Shown piece by piece: positions 54,992 through 63,912 of a stretch of 64,000 nt of DNA. The notes under the pieces were generated by a model. The model did not search any database. It was not told the origin of the DNA and saw nothing but the letters and a program-made list of their open reading frames with translations. The first letter of the stretch is position 1, and the number at the start of each line of letters is the position of its first letter. Source of the stretch: Acetobacter sp. AN02. Lineage in GTDB: Bacteria > Pseudomonadota > Alphaproteobacteria > Acetobacterales > Acetobacteraceae. A program made the position numbers and the translations under genes. The DNA lies in contig NZ_JAJJND010000001.1 of NCBI RefSeq assembly GCF_029759835.1, positions 1-64,000 on the forward strand, written 5' to 3'.

Positions 54992-55864
54992 TTACGCTGC
55001 CGGAATGCCCCCGAATTTTCCGGCGCGGAATTCGTCGATGGCGGCCCGGATCTCGTCCTGGGTGTTCATAACGAACGGGCCGTATCCTGCAATCGGCTCG
55101 TTGAGCGGCTGTCCTGTGAGCACGAGGAAGCTGGTTTCGGTTCCGGCTCTGAGGGGCACGCTATGGCCTTCGGTGCCAAGCAGAACGAATTTCGCGCTGC
55201 CGGCCTTTTCCTTATCCCCGACCGCCAGCTCCCCTTCGAGGCAGATGACTGCGGCGTTGTGGCCTTCGGGCAGCGGCATGGTGACCTGTGCGCCCTCATG
55301 CAGCACGCCGTCCCAGACGTTGAGCGGGGAGAATATCCGGGCCGGGCCTTTCGTGCTTTCATACTCTCCGGCGATGACCCGCAGACGGCCTGCCTGATCC
55401 GGCAGGGCGACCTCAGGGATGTCGGCTGCCGTGATCGTCTGATAGGAGGCCGGGGTGCCCTTGTCCTTTGCCAGGAGGTTCACCCAGAGCTGCACCATGC
55501 GGAACGGGTCGCCCTTTCCGGCATAGGCGGCGAAATGGAATTCCTGGTGCAGGATGCCGTTTCCGGCCGTCATCCACTGGACGTCTCCCGGGCCGATCAC
55601 GCCGCCCCCGCCGGAGGAATCCCTGTGCTCGACCTCTCCGTCATAGACGATCGTCACGGTTTCGAACCCTTTATGGGGGTGTTCGCCCACGCCGCGCCGC
55701 GTCTGTGTGGGGGTGAATTCGTGCGGGCCTGCATAGTCCAGGAGCAGGAACGGGCTGAGCTGCTTTCCGAAATCGCTGTAGGAAAACAGGGAGCGGACGG
55801 GGAAGCCGTCTCCGACCCAGTGGCCCTGATCATTACCGTAAAGGCCGAGGACAGTCTTGTGCAT
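54992..55864 (-). CDS. Pirin-family protein
   Basis: A 290-residue bicupin of the YhhW/pirin type. The metal-binding set appears in GVGEHPHKGFETVTIVYDGE and GDVQWMTAGNGILHQEF. Bacterial pirins can have quercetinase activity or modulate metabolism; the role here is unknown. It is followed on the same strand by the decayed flavin reductase, so this was probably once a two-gene operon. Confidence 0.9.
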   Translation of the reverse strand: MHKTVLGLYGNDQGHWVGDGFPVRSLFSYSDFGKQLSPFLLLDYAGPHEFTPTQTRRGVGEHPHKGFETVTIVYDGEVEHRDSSGGGGVIGPGDVQWMTAGNGILHQEFHFAAYAGKGDPFRMVQLWVNLLAKDKGTPASYQTITAADIPEVALPDQAGRLRVIAGEYESTKGPARIFSPLNVWDGVLHEGAQVTMPLPEGHNAAVICLEGELAVGDKEKAGSAKFVLLGTEGHSVPLRAGTETSFLVLTGQPLNEPIAGYGPFVMNTQDEIRAAIDEFRAGKFGGIPAA

Positions 55865-56040
55865 GACAGGTCTCCCTGTTTGCTTTCCGCGGGTTTTCTT
55901 CCCGTGGAGATAGGGTTTTACCGGCGGAGATGAAAGCCCCGGGAGGGATGGTCTGTCACAGGAGTATTTTCCGGTGGCACCTGGTCCGGCTCCGGGATAT
56001 GCGTATCCGGCACAGTGATTTCTGACGGACGGACAGGGTG

Positions 56041-56955
56041 ATGACAGAGCAGCCGGTCATTTTCATTGACGGAGAGGCCGGGACGACGGGGCTGGGCATT
56101 CGCGAGCGTCTTCGCGACCTGCCGGTGCGGCTGCATTCCGTTGATCCGGCCCGGCGCAAGGATCCGGCAGCCCGTGCAGAGGCAATGGCGGCGGCGGACC
56201 TCGTGGTTCTGTGTCTGCCGGACGAGGCGGCGCGTGAGACGGTCGCGCTGCGGGAGACGCTGTCCGGGGATGCGCGGCCACGTCTGCTGGATGCGAGCAC
56301 GGCGTTCCGGACGGATGATGCCTGGGCGTACGGGTTTCCGGAGCTGAGGCCCGGCCAGGCGGAGCACATCGCCCGGGCGGATCTCGTTTCCAATCCCGGC
56401 TGTTATCCCACCGGCGCTCTGGCCCTGCTGCGGCCGCTGATTGCCGCCGGTGTGATGGAGGCGGGTTTTCCGGTCTGCATCAATGCCGTGAGCGGATATT
56501 CCGGCGGCGGGAAATCCATGATCGCGGCGCATGAGCAGGAAGGCGGTCCGGCTTTTGAGCTGTATGGTCTGGGGCTGGAGCACAAGCATGTTCCTGAGAT
56601 CATGAAGCATGCGGGGCTGACGCGGCGTCCGGTTTTCGTGCCGTCGGTGGGGCATTTCCCCCAGGGGATGATCGTTTCGATCCCGCTGCATCTGGCGGAA
56701 CTGAAGGGCGGCGTGAAGGGTGGTGATCTTCAGACGCTGCTGGAGCGGGCCTATGAGGGCTGCTCCATGGTGCGCGTTCTTCCCCCTGAAGCGAAGCTGA
56801 TCGGGGAGCCCCTGGCCGGACGGGATGATCTCGAGCTGCGTGTTCATGCGAATGACGCGCATGGCCAGGCGGTGCTGACGGCGCGGCTGGATAATCTTGG
56901 CAAGGGAGCGTCCGGAGCGGCGATCCAGAATATCCGCCTCATGCTCGGGGTCTGA
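56041..56955 (+). CDS. argC: N-acetyl-gamma-glutamyl-phosphate reductase (type 2)
   Basis: A 304-residue NADP-dependent reductase of arginine synthesis, the shorter type common in Alphaproteobacteria. It starts with the nucleotide-binding [18 protein letters not shown] and has the catalytic Cys in [28 protein letters not shown] and [15 protein letters not shown] follow. A GTG one codon before the chosen ATG is possible. Separate from the argDF operon at 22531. Confidence 0.94.
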   Translation: MTEQPVIFIDGEAGTTGLGIRERLRDLPVRLHSVDPARRKDPAARAEAMAAADLVVLCLPDEAARETVALRETLSGDARPRLLDASTAFRTDDAWAYGFPELRPGQAEHIARADLVSNPGCYPTGALALLRPLIAAGVMEAGFPVCINAVSGYSGGGKSMIAAHEQEGGPAFELYGLGLEHKHVPEIMKHAGLTRRPVFVPSVGHFPQGMIVSIPLHLAELKGGVKGGDLQTLLERAYEGCSMVRVLPPEAKLIGEPLAGRDDLELRVHANDAHGQAVLTARLDNLGKGASGAAIQNIRLMLGV

Positions 56956-57068
56956 TGGTCCGTTCTGCGGGACGGCTATACCGGAAGGCGACAGGCGGAG
57001 ACGACGAACTGAGAACGACAGGCGGGAACTTTTCGCGTCCTGTCTTTCCTGATAGGACTGCCGGGGTT

Positions 57069-57152
57069 GCGAGCGTGACGGAATGGCAGACGTAGTCGGC
57101 TCAAAATCGACCGCCGCAAGGCATGGGGGTTCGAGTCCCCCCGCTCGCACCA
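57069..57152 (+). tRNA. tRNA-Leu(CAA)
   Basis: An 84-base tRNA with a long variable arm. The acceptor GCGAGCG pairs with CGCTCGC, the anticodon loop CTCAAAA in GTCGG-loop-TCGAC gives anticodon CAA, the T arm contains GGTTCGAGTCC, and CCA is encoded. It lies 26 bases before serC. Confidence 0.95.
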
Positions 57153-57177
57153 GTCTGAACATAAATCCGGCAGGCCG

Positions 57178-58362
57178 ATGTCACTGACTTCCGCATCCCG
57201 GGCCCGGCAGGGGGTTCGCCCGTCTGTCCGCCCGGCCAATCCCCGTTTTTCCTCCGGTCCCTGCGCCAAGCGTCCGGGCTGGAGCCTTGAGGCCCTGTCC
57301 GGTGCGCTGCTGGGTCGTTCGCACCGTGCGCCGGAGGGGCGTGCCCGTCTGGGAGAGGTGATCGAGCGGTCCGCATCGATCCTGCAGATGCCGAAGGACT
57401 GGCGTCTGGGCATCGTTCCGGCCTCTGACACCGGCGCTGTCGAGATGGCGCTGTGGTCTCTGCTCGGTTCGCGGCCGGTTGACGTTCTGGCGTTCGAGAG
57501 TTTTTCCGCCACCTGGGCGGCGGACATCACGAAGCAGCTTGCGCTTGATGCGCGGGTTCTGACGGCTGAATACGGGCATCTGCCGGATCTGTCTCAGGTG
57601 GACTGGTCCCGCGATGTGGTTCTGGCCTGGAACGGCACGACATCGGGGGTGTGTTTTCCCGGTGCGGAGGCCATTCCGGCGGAGCATGACGGGCTGGTGA
57701 TCTGTGATGCGACATCTGCGGCCTTTGCGATGGATCTTCCGTGGGACCGTCTGGATGTGGTGACCTGGTCCTGGCAGAAGGCGCTGGGCGGCGAGGCGGC
57801 GCACGGGATGCTGGCGCTGTCTCCGCGGGCTGTTGCCCGTCTTGAGGGGACGCCTGCACCGCGTCCGCTGCCGAAGATTTTCCGGCTGACGTCCGGCGGT
57901 AAGCTGATTGAGGGGATTTTCCGCGGAGACACGATCAACACGCCGTCCATGCTGTGTGTCGAGGACGCGATTGACAGCCTTGTCTGGGCCGAGGAGGCCG
58001 GCGGGCTGGAGGAGCTCAAGCGCCGCTGTCAGGCCAGTCTTGCCGCGATATCCGCCTGGGAGGCGACATCGGACTGGGCACGGTTTCTTGCGGTCAATCC
58101 GCAGGAGCGGTCTCCGACCTCGGTCTGTCTGCGGATCGTGGCTCCGTGGTTTACGGCGCTGCCCGAGGATGTCCAGCGCAGGACGGCCGGGAAAATCGCG
58201 GCTCTGCTGGCCTCCGAGGGGGTGGCGTTTGATATTGCCGGATATCGCGATGCGCCTCCGGGTCTGAGGATCTGGGCCGGTGCGACGGTTGAGACATCAG
58301 ATATCGAGGCGCTTCTGCCCTGGCTGGACTGGGCTTATGAGATCGTGCGGGAGGAGAGCTGA
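57178..58362 (+). CDS. serC: Phosphoserine aminotransferase
   Basis: A 394-residue PLP enzyme of the alphaproteobacterial SerC type. Segments include RFSSGPCAKRPGWSLEAL near the start, ASDTGAVEMALWSLLG, and the PLP lysine in VTWSWQKALGGEAAHG. It makes phosphoserine from phosphohydroxypyruvate, which feeds CysE. In many relatives serA follows, but here an ABC transporter does. Possibly processed from a transcript shared with the tRNA-Leu just upstream. Confidence 0.93.
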   Translation: MSLTSASRARQGVRPSVRPANPRFSSGPCAKRPGWSLEALSGALLGRSHRAPEGRARLGEVIERSASILQMPKDWRLGIVPASDTGAVEMALWSLLGSRPVDVLAFESFSATWAADITKQLALDARVLTAEYGHLPDLSQVDWSRDVVLAWNGTTSGVCFPGAEAIPAEHDGLVICDATSAAFAMDLPWDRLDVVTWSWQKALGGEAAHGMLALSPRAVARLEGTPAPRPLPKIFRLTSGGKLIEGIFRGDTINTPSMLCVEDAIDSLVWAEEAGGLEELKRRCQASLAAISAWEATSDWARFLAVNPQERSPTSVCLRIVAPWFTALPEDVQRRTAGKIAALLASEGVAFDIAGYRDAPPGLRIWAGATVETSDIEALLPWLDWAYEIVREES

Positions 58363-58487
58363 AGTTCTCTCCCCTTCCTTGCCCCGCGGCAAACGGCCTG
58401 TCTTTTCACGTCTGATTTACGCTGAGATCGTGGTTGAATTTTTATTTTACTATTTTAATTGACATAATAGATAATACTGCGATCTAA

Positions 58488-58524
58488 GGAGCCTGTATTT
58501 CTCCCGTTTTTCTCCGGAGGCTCC
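58488..58524 (+). promoter_or_regulatory. Stem that can mask the ribosome site of the SsuA-type gene
   Basis: GGAGCCT (58488-58494) can pair with AGGCTCC (58518-58524), covering the GGAGG (58516-58520) that serves the ATG at 58528. Upstream (58435-58480) is a strongly AT-rich tract with TTGACA (58459-58464) and GATAAT, likely the operon promoter. Confidence 0.35.
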
Positions 58525-58527
58525 CCG

Positions 58528-59565
58528 ATGAGGCTGACGCACAGAGTGAAGAGACTTGCCGCAACCGTGACTGCGGCTGCAGCCCTGTTTTTCGGCGCGG
58601 ACCAGGCGGCGATGGCTGCGTCTGTCCGCGTCGGGTATATTCCTGTTCTGGGGTCTTCGGCGCTATTTGTTCTGGATGGCAAGGGCTGGGCAAAAGATGC
58701 GGGGATCGACCTGGAGCTGGTCCGGTTTTCCTCCGGTCCGCAGGCGATCCAGGCGCTCGTATCCGGGCGGATTGATGCCTATGTCGCGGGGATTCTGCCG
58801 CTGCTTCAGGTCCGCAGTCACGGGACGGATGTGAAGGTTATGGCGACCGGCGCGATCGAGGAGCTGTCTGTTGTCGCCCGCGGGGCGTTTGCCGCGGGTA
58901 TTCCGCAGGACGGGCCGTCTGCGGAGCCGCTTGCCGGGCGGATTGCTGCCTTTACGAAGGCTCAGGGGCGCAGGCTGCGTATTGCGGCGCAGCCCGAGGG
59001 TTCGGTTCCTGATACGCTTCTGCGGTTCTGGCTGACGCAGAAAGAAAAGCAGGACATCTCCTCTGTCGAGATTGTCGGTCTGGGGATCGATGCGGCCCAG
59101 CAGGCGTTTCTGGCCGGGGCTGTGGACGCGGCCGTTCTGCGGGAGCCTGCCCTGACGGTGATCCGCAGCCGTCTTCCTGAGACGCGGACACTGGCGACCG
59201 GGCATGATATGCTGCCGGACCAGCCTGGCTCCGTTCTGGCGATCCTTCGTCCGTCTTCTCCCGAACATGCGGCCTGGGCTGCGAAGCTGACGGGTCTGTT
59301 CGTGAAGGCGACCGCTTTCGTTTCGGCGCATCCGGATGAGGCGGCGCCCTATGTTTCGAAAGAGCTCGGGGCGGGTCTGCTGGGTCCGGATGTGATTGCC
59401 CGGGCGCTGCGAGCATCTGCGGATGGTTTCGTGTCTGATCCGGCGCGGATTGTTGCGGGGACGAAGGCTCTGCAGGATTTTGAGGTCTCCAGAGGGCTTC
59501 TGCGATCTGCCGCACCGGTTGAGGATCTGTTCGATCTGGTGACCTGGCGTCAGGCTGCGCCGTAA
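58528..59565 (+). CDS. Sulfonate/taurine/nitrate-type ABC transporter binding protein
   Basis: A 345-residue periplasmic protein of the SsuA/TauA/NMT1 class. The signal peptide (RLAATVTAAAALFFGADQAA, cleavage near MAA) is followed by VRVGYIPVLGSSALFVLDGK, GPQAIQALVSGRIDAYVAG and AVLREPALTVI. The ligand could be an alkanesulfonate, taurine, nitrate or a pyrimidine precursor. No ssuD, tauD or nitrate reductase gene is nearby to decide. First of a three-gene operon. Confidence 0.82.
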   Translation: MRLTHRVKRLAATVTAAAALFFGADQAAMAASVRVGYIPVLGSSALFVLDGKGWAKDAGIDLELVRFSSGPQAIQALVSGRIDAYVAGILPLLQVRSHGTDVKVMATGAIEELSVVARGAFAAGIPQDGPSAEPLAGRIAAFTKAQGRRLRIAAQPEGSVPDTLLRFWLTQKEKQDISSVEIVGLGIDAAQQAFLAGAVDAAVLREPALTVIRSRLPETRTLATGHDMLPDQPGSVLAILRPSSPEHAAWAAKLTGLFVKATAFVSAHPDEAAPYVSKELGAGLLGPDVIARALRASADGFVSDPARIVAGTKALQDFEVSRGLLRSAAPVEDLFDLVTWRQAAP

Positions 59566-59587
59566 GACGACTGATTCCGGGAAGAAG

Positions 59588-60355
59588 ATGACTGAACGCC
59601 GTCTCAGCGGCCGGGTGAGGCTGGGTCTCAGCCTCTCCGGTCTGATCGTGCTGTTTGCCCTGTGGCAGGCTGCCGTGAAATCCAGGCTGGTTCCGCCTGG
59701 TATCCTGCCTGCGCCGTCCGAGCTGTGGCCTGCCTGGATGGCGGAGATTTCGGGAGGATTCTGGCAGCAGTCCATTCTGGACAGTCTTTCCCATTATGCG
59801 ACCGGTCTTCTGGCCGGGTCCGTTCTGGGGACGTCGGCCGGTCTGGTCTGCGGGTCCGTGCCGGTGATCGATGCGGCGAGCGGCGGGATCGTGCGGATGC
59901 TGCGTCCGATCCCCGGTCTGGCCTGGGTTCCGTTTGCCATTCTGTGGTTTGGTCTGAACAATGCGGGGGCGACGTTCGTGATCGCGATCTCCGTGTTCTG
60001 GATCAATTTCTATGCGGCCTGGGGTGCGGTGAAGGCCGTAGATCGTGATCTTTATGAGGTTGCGGCGGCTTTCGGCCATCGCGGATTTTTTTCCCGTCTG
60101 TCCTGCGTGACGCTGCCTGCCGCCATGCCGGGCCTTCTTGCGGGGCTGCGGACCGGTCTGGGTCAGGGCTGGATGTCCGTGGTTGCGGCCGAGCTGTTCG
60201 GTGTGCCGGGGATCGGGGCACGGATGATGCAGGCTTCCAGTCTGCTCGCGACGGATGTGGTTGTGGTGTACATGCTGACCATGGCGGCCCTGTATGCCCT
60301 GACGGATTTTCTTTTCGGGCTGGTGCGTGACCGGCTGCTGCGCTGGCAGGGGTGA
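59588..60355 (+). CDS. SsuC/TauC-type ABC transporter permease
   Basis: A 255-residue inner-membrane permease with about six helices. It has LARWQAA-like FALWQAAVKSRLVPPGILPA and PIPGLAWVPFAILWFGLNNA, then the EAA loop VDRDLYEVAAAFGHRGFFSR...TLPAAMPGLLAGLRTGLGQGW typical of SsuC/TauC. It begins 22 bases after the binding-protein gene and overlaps the ATPase gene by four bases. Confidence 0.88.
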   Translation: MTERRLSGRVRLGLSLSGLIVLFALWQAAVKSRLVPPGILPAPSELWPAWMAEISGGFWQQSILDSLSHYATGLLAGSVLGTSAGLVCGSVPVIDAASGGIVRMLRPIPGLAWVPFAILWFGLNNAGATFVIAISVFWINFYAAWGAVKAVDRDLYEVAAAFGHRGFFSRLSCVTLPAAMPGLLAGLRTGLGQGWMSVVAAELFGVPGIGARMMQASSLLATDVVVVYMLTMAALYALTDFLFGLVRDRLLRWQG

Positions 60356-61098
60356 CGGGGATGTCTCTGGTTCATATCGAGGATGCCGGTCTGTCTCATG
60401 ACGGAGGGGAGAGTTTTGTTTTCCGTCATGTGACGCTTGCGCTGGAATCCGGGCAGTTCGTGGCTGTTCTGGGGCCGTCCGGTGCAGGCAAGTCCACTCT
60501 TCTGCGGGTTGTCATGGGGCTTGTTCCGCCGACCGAGGGGCGGGTGACGCTGACGGCGCCGGCGCATCGGGACGGGACGCGGGGCACGGCTCTGGTATTT
60601 CAGGATGCGCGGCTGATGCCGTGGCGCAGCGTGCGGAAGAATGTGGAGCTGGGGCTGGAGGGGCTTGGCATTCCGGCTCCGGAGCGTCATGCGCGGGCGG
60701 AGCGGGTTCTTAAGCTTGTGGGGCTGACGGCGGAGGCGGGTCGCTGGCCCCGGCAGCTTTCAGGAGGGCAGCGGCAGCGTGCGGGCGTGGCGCGGGCTCT
60801 TGTGACCGATCCGGAGCTTCTGCTGATGGATGAGCCGTTCGGGGCTCTGGATGCGATCACCCGGGCCGGTCTGCAGCAGGAACTGCTGGAGATCTGGCGG
60901 GAGACCCGCAAGACGGTTCTGTTTGTCACGCATGATGTTGAGGAGGCGATCCTCATGGCGGACCGGATCGTGGTTCTGTCCGGCCGGCCTGCGGCGGTGC
61001 GGGCGGATATCATGGTCGGGGCGCGGCCGCGTGATCCGTCCTCTGCGGAGATGCGGGCGCTTACTTCTGAACTGCGGCGGCTGATTGCGGAGCCGTGA
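60352..61098 (+). CDS. SsuB/TauB-type ABC transporter ATP-binding protein
   Basis: A 248-residue ATPase with Walker A GPSGAGKST, Q-loop LVFQDARLMPWRSV, signature LSGGQRQRAGVARAL, Walker B LLLMDEPFGALD and the switch His in FVTHDVEEAI. The MPWRSV after the Q-loop is characteristic of the nitrate/sulfonate/taurine group. The GTG at 60352 overlaps the permease stop; an ATG three codons later is equally possible. Its last 38 bases overlap the convergent MarC-family gene. Confidence 0.9.
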   Translation: MTGMSLVHIEDAGLSHDGGESFVFRHVTLALESGQFVAVLGPSGAGKSTLLRVVMGLVPPTEGRVTLTAPAHRDGTRGTALVFQDARLMPWRSVRKNVELGLEGLGIPAPERHARAERVLKLVGLTAEAGRWPRQLSGGQRQRAGVARALVTDPELLLMDEPFGALDAITRAGLQQELLEIWRETRKTVLFVTHDVEEAILMADRIVVLSGRPAAVRADIMVGARPRDPSSAEMRALTSELRRLIAEP

Positions 61099-61792
61099 CG
61101 GCGGCGGGGCGGACGTGATCCAGAATATCCTCTGCAAATCCGCCGATCCCTCCGGCCAGGATCTGCACGCCGATGCAGAGCAGGATCAGGGCTGAGAGGC
61201 GGCTGAGGATGCGTGCGCCGGTCACGCCGAGCAGGGCGGTCAGTTTCTCCGCGTAGGTGTACATGACCCATACGACGAGGGCGACCAGGGCCGAGGCGAT
61301 GGTGATGCCGAAACAGTACAGGAACGGGGCATTGGCCGGGCGTCCCGCGCTGAGAGCGATGGCGACCGAGATGGCGCCGGGTCCGACCGTGAATGGCATC
61401 GTCAGCGGGAAGAAGGCCACGTCCTGGAGGTGGGTGGTGGCCACGGTGCGGCCCTCCTGCATGGCCTGTTCCTGCCGTCTGGCCTCGACCCGTTCCGCGC
61501 TGTGCAGCAGTGTCCATCCGCCCACGGCGACGACCAGCCCGCCTGCGACGCGCAGGGCGTTGAGCGAGACGCCGAAGAAGGACAGGAGCGCGTTTCCGAT
61601 CCACACGGATGCGATGAGCAGGACGCAGGAATAGAGCGCGACCTTGCGGGCGAGGAGGCTGGCGTCTTCCTTTGACCGGTCTGCCACCATCTGCGCGAAG
61701 ATCAGCGAGGCGCCCAGCGGGTTGACGATCGAGAACAGGGCGGGAAAGGCCAGCAGAACGCAGTCTGTCAGGAGACGGACCGACTCAGACAT
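61061..61792 (-). CDS. MarC-family integral membrane protein
   Basis: A 243-residue membrane protein with six hydrophobic helices, of the MarC/UPF0056 group. Typical stretches are LLAFPALFSIVNPLGASLIF and AFFPLTMPFTVGPGAISVAI. The function is not established for the family; a link to drug resistance is disputed. The ATG at 61792 overlaps the stop of the MprF-like gene by eight bases, so they are co-translated; an earlier in-frame start lies inside that gene. Confidence 0.88.
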   Translation of the reverse strand: MSESVRLLTDCVLLAFPALFSIVNPLGASLIFAQMVADRSKEDASLLARKVALYSCVLLIASVWIGNALLSFFGVSLNALRVAGGLVVAVGGWTLLHSAERVEARRQEQAMQEGRTVATTHLQDVAFFPLTMPFTVGPGAISVAIALSAGRPANAPFLYCFGITIASALVALVVWVMYTYAEKLTALLGVTGARILSRLSALILLCIGVQILAGGIGGFAEDILDHVRPAAVTAPQSAAAVQK

Positions 61793-63887
61793 GGCTGTCC
61801 GGCCTTTGCTGTCTGTCCGCACATTCCGGCGTGCCGCGGGCTTCCAGTCTGGCCCTGACGAGGCCGCTCTGTTCCGGCGGACAGAACAGCAGTGTGCCGT
61901 CCGGCATGGGCCAGCTGACCAGTCCGAGGTCGTCGTAGACGTTCTGGAAAATCGTTCCTGCTCCCCGGAAGGCGGGCTGCAGCCCTTCCTGTATGGCCAG
62001 GTCTCTGAGCTGCCAGATGACGGTGGCGCAGTCCGCGCTCTCGCCTGCCGGATCGCCCAAGCCGACGAGAAAACCGCTGCGGCGTCTGACCGGGACGGCG
62101 GCCTGTGCGGCCTGTCCCGTGATCAGCGCCTCGGGGGCCAGTCCGGGGAAGCTGAGATGAGCATGGTCGAGGGTTTCGTACCATGCGCGGCGTTCTTCTG
62201 TCCAGGGCTGCGTGCGGACGCGTCCGGCGCGCATGAGCCGTGCGAGCACCAGCAGGCTGAGCAGGATGGTGATGACCACGAGCCAGTGTCTGTCCCCCTC
62301 CCCGCTGAAGGACAGCATTTCCCACCAGGTGCCGGGCATTTTATGGGTGATGATCACGAGGCCGCAGCACAGGAGGAACATCAGGGAGCCGACCGTGGCC
62401 GGGGACAGCGGTTCGCTGAGGATGCGTGCGTGGCGGTAGTAGCATTTGCGGAACGGCGCGATGAGGAAGGCCGTGAATGCCAGCACGGCCGGGACGAGCA
62501 TCATGTTGCCGCGAAGGAAGGTTGCCACGGCTGTTGCGAGCAGCACGGCGATCGTGGCTGACCATGTCAGGGTGACGCGCTGGGCCAGTCCGAGGGCCAG
62601 TGCGATGAGCAGGGCACCGGCGAGGGAGAGGAGATAGTCCCCGCCTGCGAGGCCGGTTGCGGTCAGCCCGGAATCGGCTGCGAATTCCAGCGGATTCATG
62701 ATCGGAAGCGTCAGCAGCATCAGGCCGCACAGGGCGACGGCTCCGGTCGCGACCGTGACGGAGAATCCGGCCTCGCTTTCCCGGACGGCCCCGCTCGGCC
62801 GGCGCGGGCGCGGAGCATCCCGGCCTTCTGCCTTCGCGGCGACTGCGGCGGCCTCTTCCTCCGGATGCATGGCGGCATCTCCGCGCAGGAACAGTTCGTG
62901 TCCTGCGAACATGCCTCCGGCGAGGAAGAGCGGGCCGATATAGTAGAACAGCCGGAACACGAGGATGATGCCGAGGATGCGCGGTGCGGGGAGATAGGGG
63001 CCGAGTGCGACCAGCATCGTGCCGTCGAACACGCCCAGCCCGCCCGGCACGCTGGCGACGAGGCCTGCGGTGTAGGACGCGATATAGATTGCGAGGAATG
63101 TGCCGAAGCCGACGGTTCCGAGTGGCAGGAGGACGTAGGGGATGGAGGCTGTGGCTGCGACCTCTGCCGCGGAGACGACCGTCTGCGCCAGGGCCATGAG
63201 CGGCGAGGGCAGATCGATCCGGTTCCCGCGGATGGTGATGCTGCGCCATCTGATCCCGGCGAGGATATAGGCCAGTACGCCGCCCCATAATGCGCCTCCG
63301 GCGAGGCGGAGCAGCAGCGGGGAGAGGTGGTCTCCGATCAGGGGGAGTGCGTGGGGTTCTGCGAGCAGCACGCCGCCGATCAGGGCGGCGGCACCGAGGA
63401 GATAGGTGGCGGAGCAGAAGGCGATGATCTGCGCGATGGCAAGAGGCGGCAGTCCCCAGTTCCGGTAGAGCCTGAACCGGACGGCGGCGCCGGAGATCGC
63501 GGAGAAGCCGAGATTATGGGACAGGACGTAGGAACAGAAGGCTGCGAAGGAGGTCTTGAGCAGGCCGATTTTCGGATAGCCCGCCTGGATGACGGCAAGG
63601 CGGTCGTAGAAGGACAGGATGAAATACGACAGTACGGTGCATCCGCCTGCGGCCATCAGGGCGCTGTGCGGGATGGCTTTGAGGGCGCCGGCGACCTCCG
63701 TGAGGCTGAGATGACGGATTTCCCTCTGGACGACCACGATGGCGGCGACCATCAGCACCAGACCGAAGATATGCGGGAGGTGCCGCCGCCAGACGCTGGT
63801 GGTGACGGCTTCCCCGATCTCTCCGCCGTCGCACTCTGCCGGTCCGTCGGAGCCGGGTTTTCTGTCCGGCTGGTCTGTCTTCGTCAT
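61785..63887 (-). CDS. MprF-like phospholipid flippase with short C-terminal domain
   Basis: A 700-residue membrane protein. The N-terminal part (about 35-330) is a LPG_synthase_TM/flippase domain (NLGFSAISGAAVRFRLYRNW, ASVPGGLGVFDGTMLVALGP), followed by more helices (about 375-560). A C-terminal piece (about 590-690) resembles only the first half of the DUF2156 aminoacyl-transferase: FLVGLGDPAGES, CATVIWQLRDLAIQEGLQPA, YDDLGL. Full MprF has about 850 residues. The second acyltransferase half is missing, so lysyl- or alanyl-phosphatidylglycerol synthesis is doubtful. Its 3' end is coupled to marC. Confidence 0.82.
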   Translation of the reverse strand: MTKTDQPDRKPGSDGPAECDGGEIGEAVTTSVWRRHLPHIFGLVLMVAAIVVVQREIRHLSLTEVAGALKAIPHSALMAAGGCTVLSYFILSFYDRLAVIQAGYPKIGLLKTSFAAFCSYVLSHNLGFSAISGAAVRFRLYRNWGLPPLAIAQIIAFCSATYLLGAAALIGGVLLAEPHALPLIGDHLSPLLLRLAGGALWGGVLAYILAGIRWRSITIRGNRIDLPSPLMALAQTVVSAAEVAATASIPYVLLPLGTVGFGTFLAIYIASYTAGLVASVPGGLGVFDGTMLVALGPYLPAPRILGIILVFRLFYYIGPLFLAGGMFAGHELFLRGDAAMHPEEEAAAVAAKAEGRDAPRPRRPSGAVRESEAGFSVTVATGAVALCGLMLLTLPIMNPLEFAADSGLTATGLAGGDYLLSLAGALLIALALGLAQRVTLTWSATIAVLLATAVATFLRGNMMLVPAVLAFTAFLIAPFRKCYYRHARILSEPLSPATVGSLMFLLCCGLVIITHKMPGTWWEMLSFSGEGDRHWLVVITILLSLLVLARLMRAGRVRTQPWTEERRAWYETLDHAHLSFPGLAPEALITGQAAQAAVPVRRRSGFLVGLGDPAGESADCATVIWQLRDLAIQEGLQPAFRGAGTIFQNVYDDLGLVSWPMPDGTLLFCPPEQSGLVRARLEARGTPECADRQQRPDSHV

Positions 63888-63912
63888 TGCAGCAGTGCCC
63901 TGCCCGCTCTGG

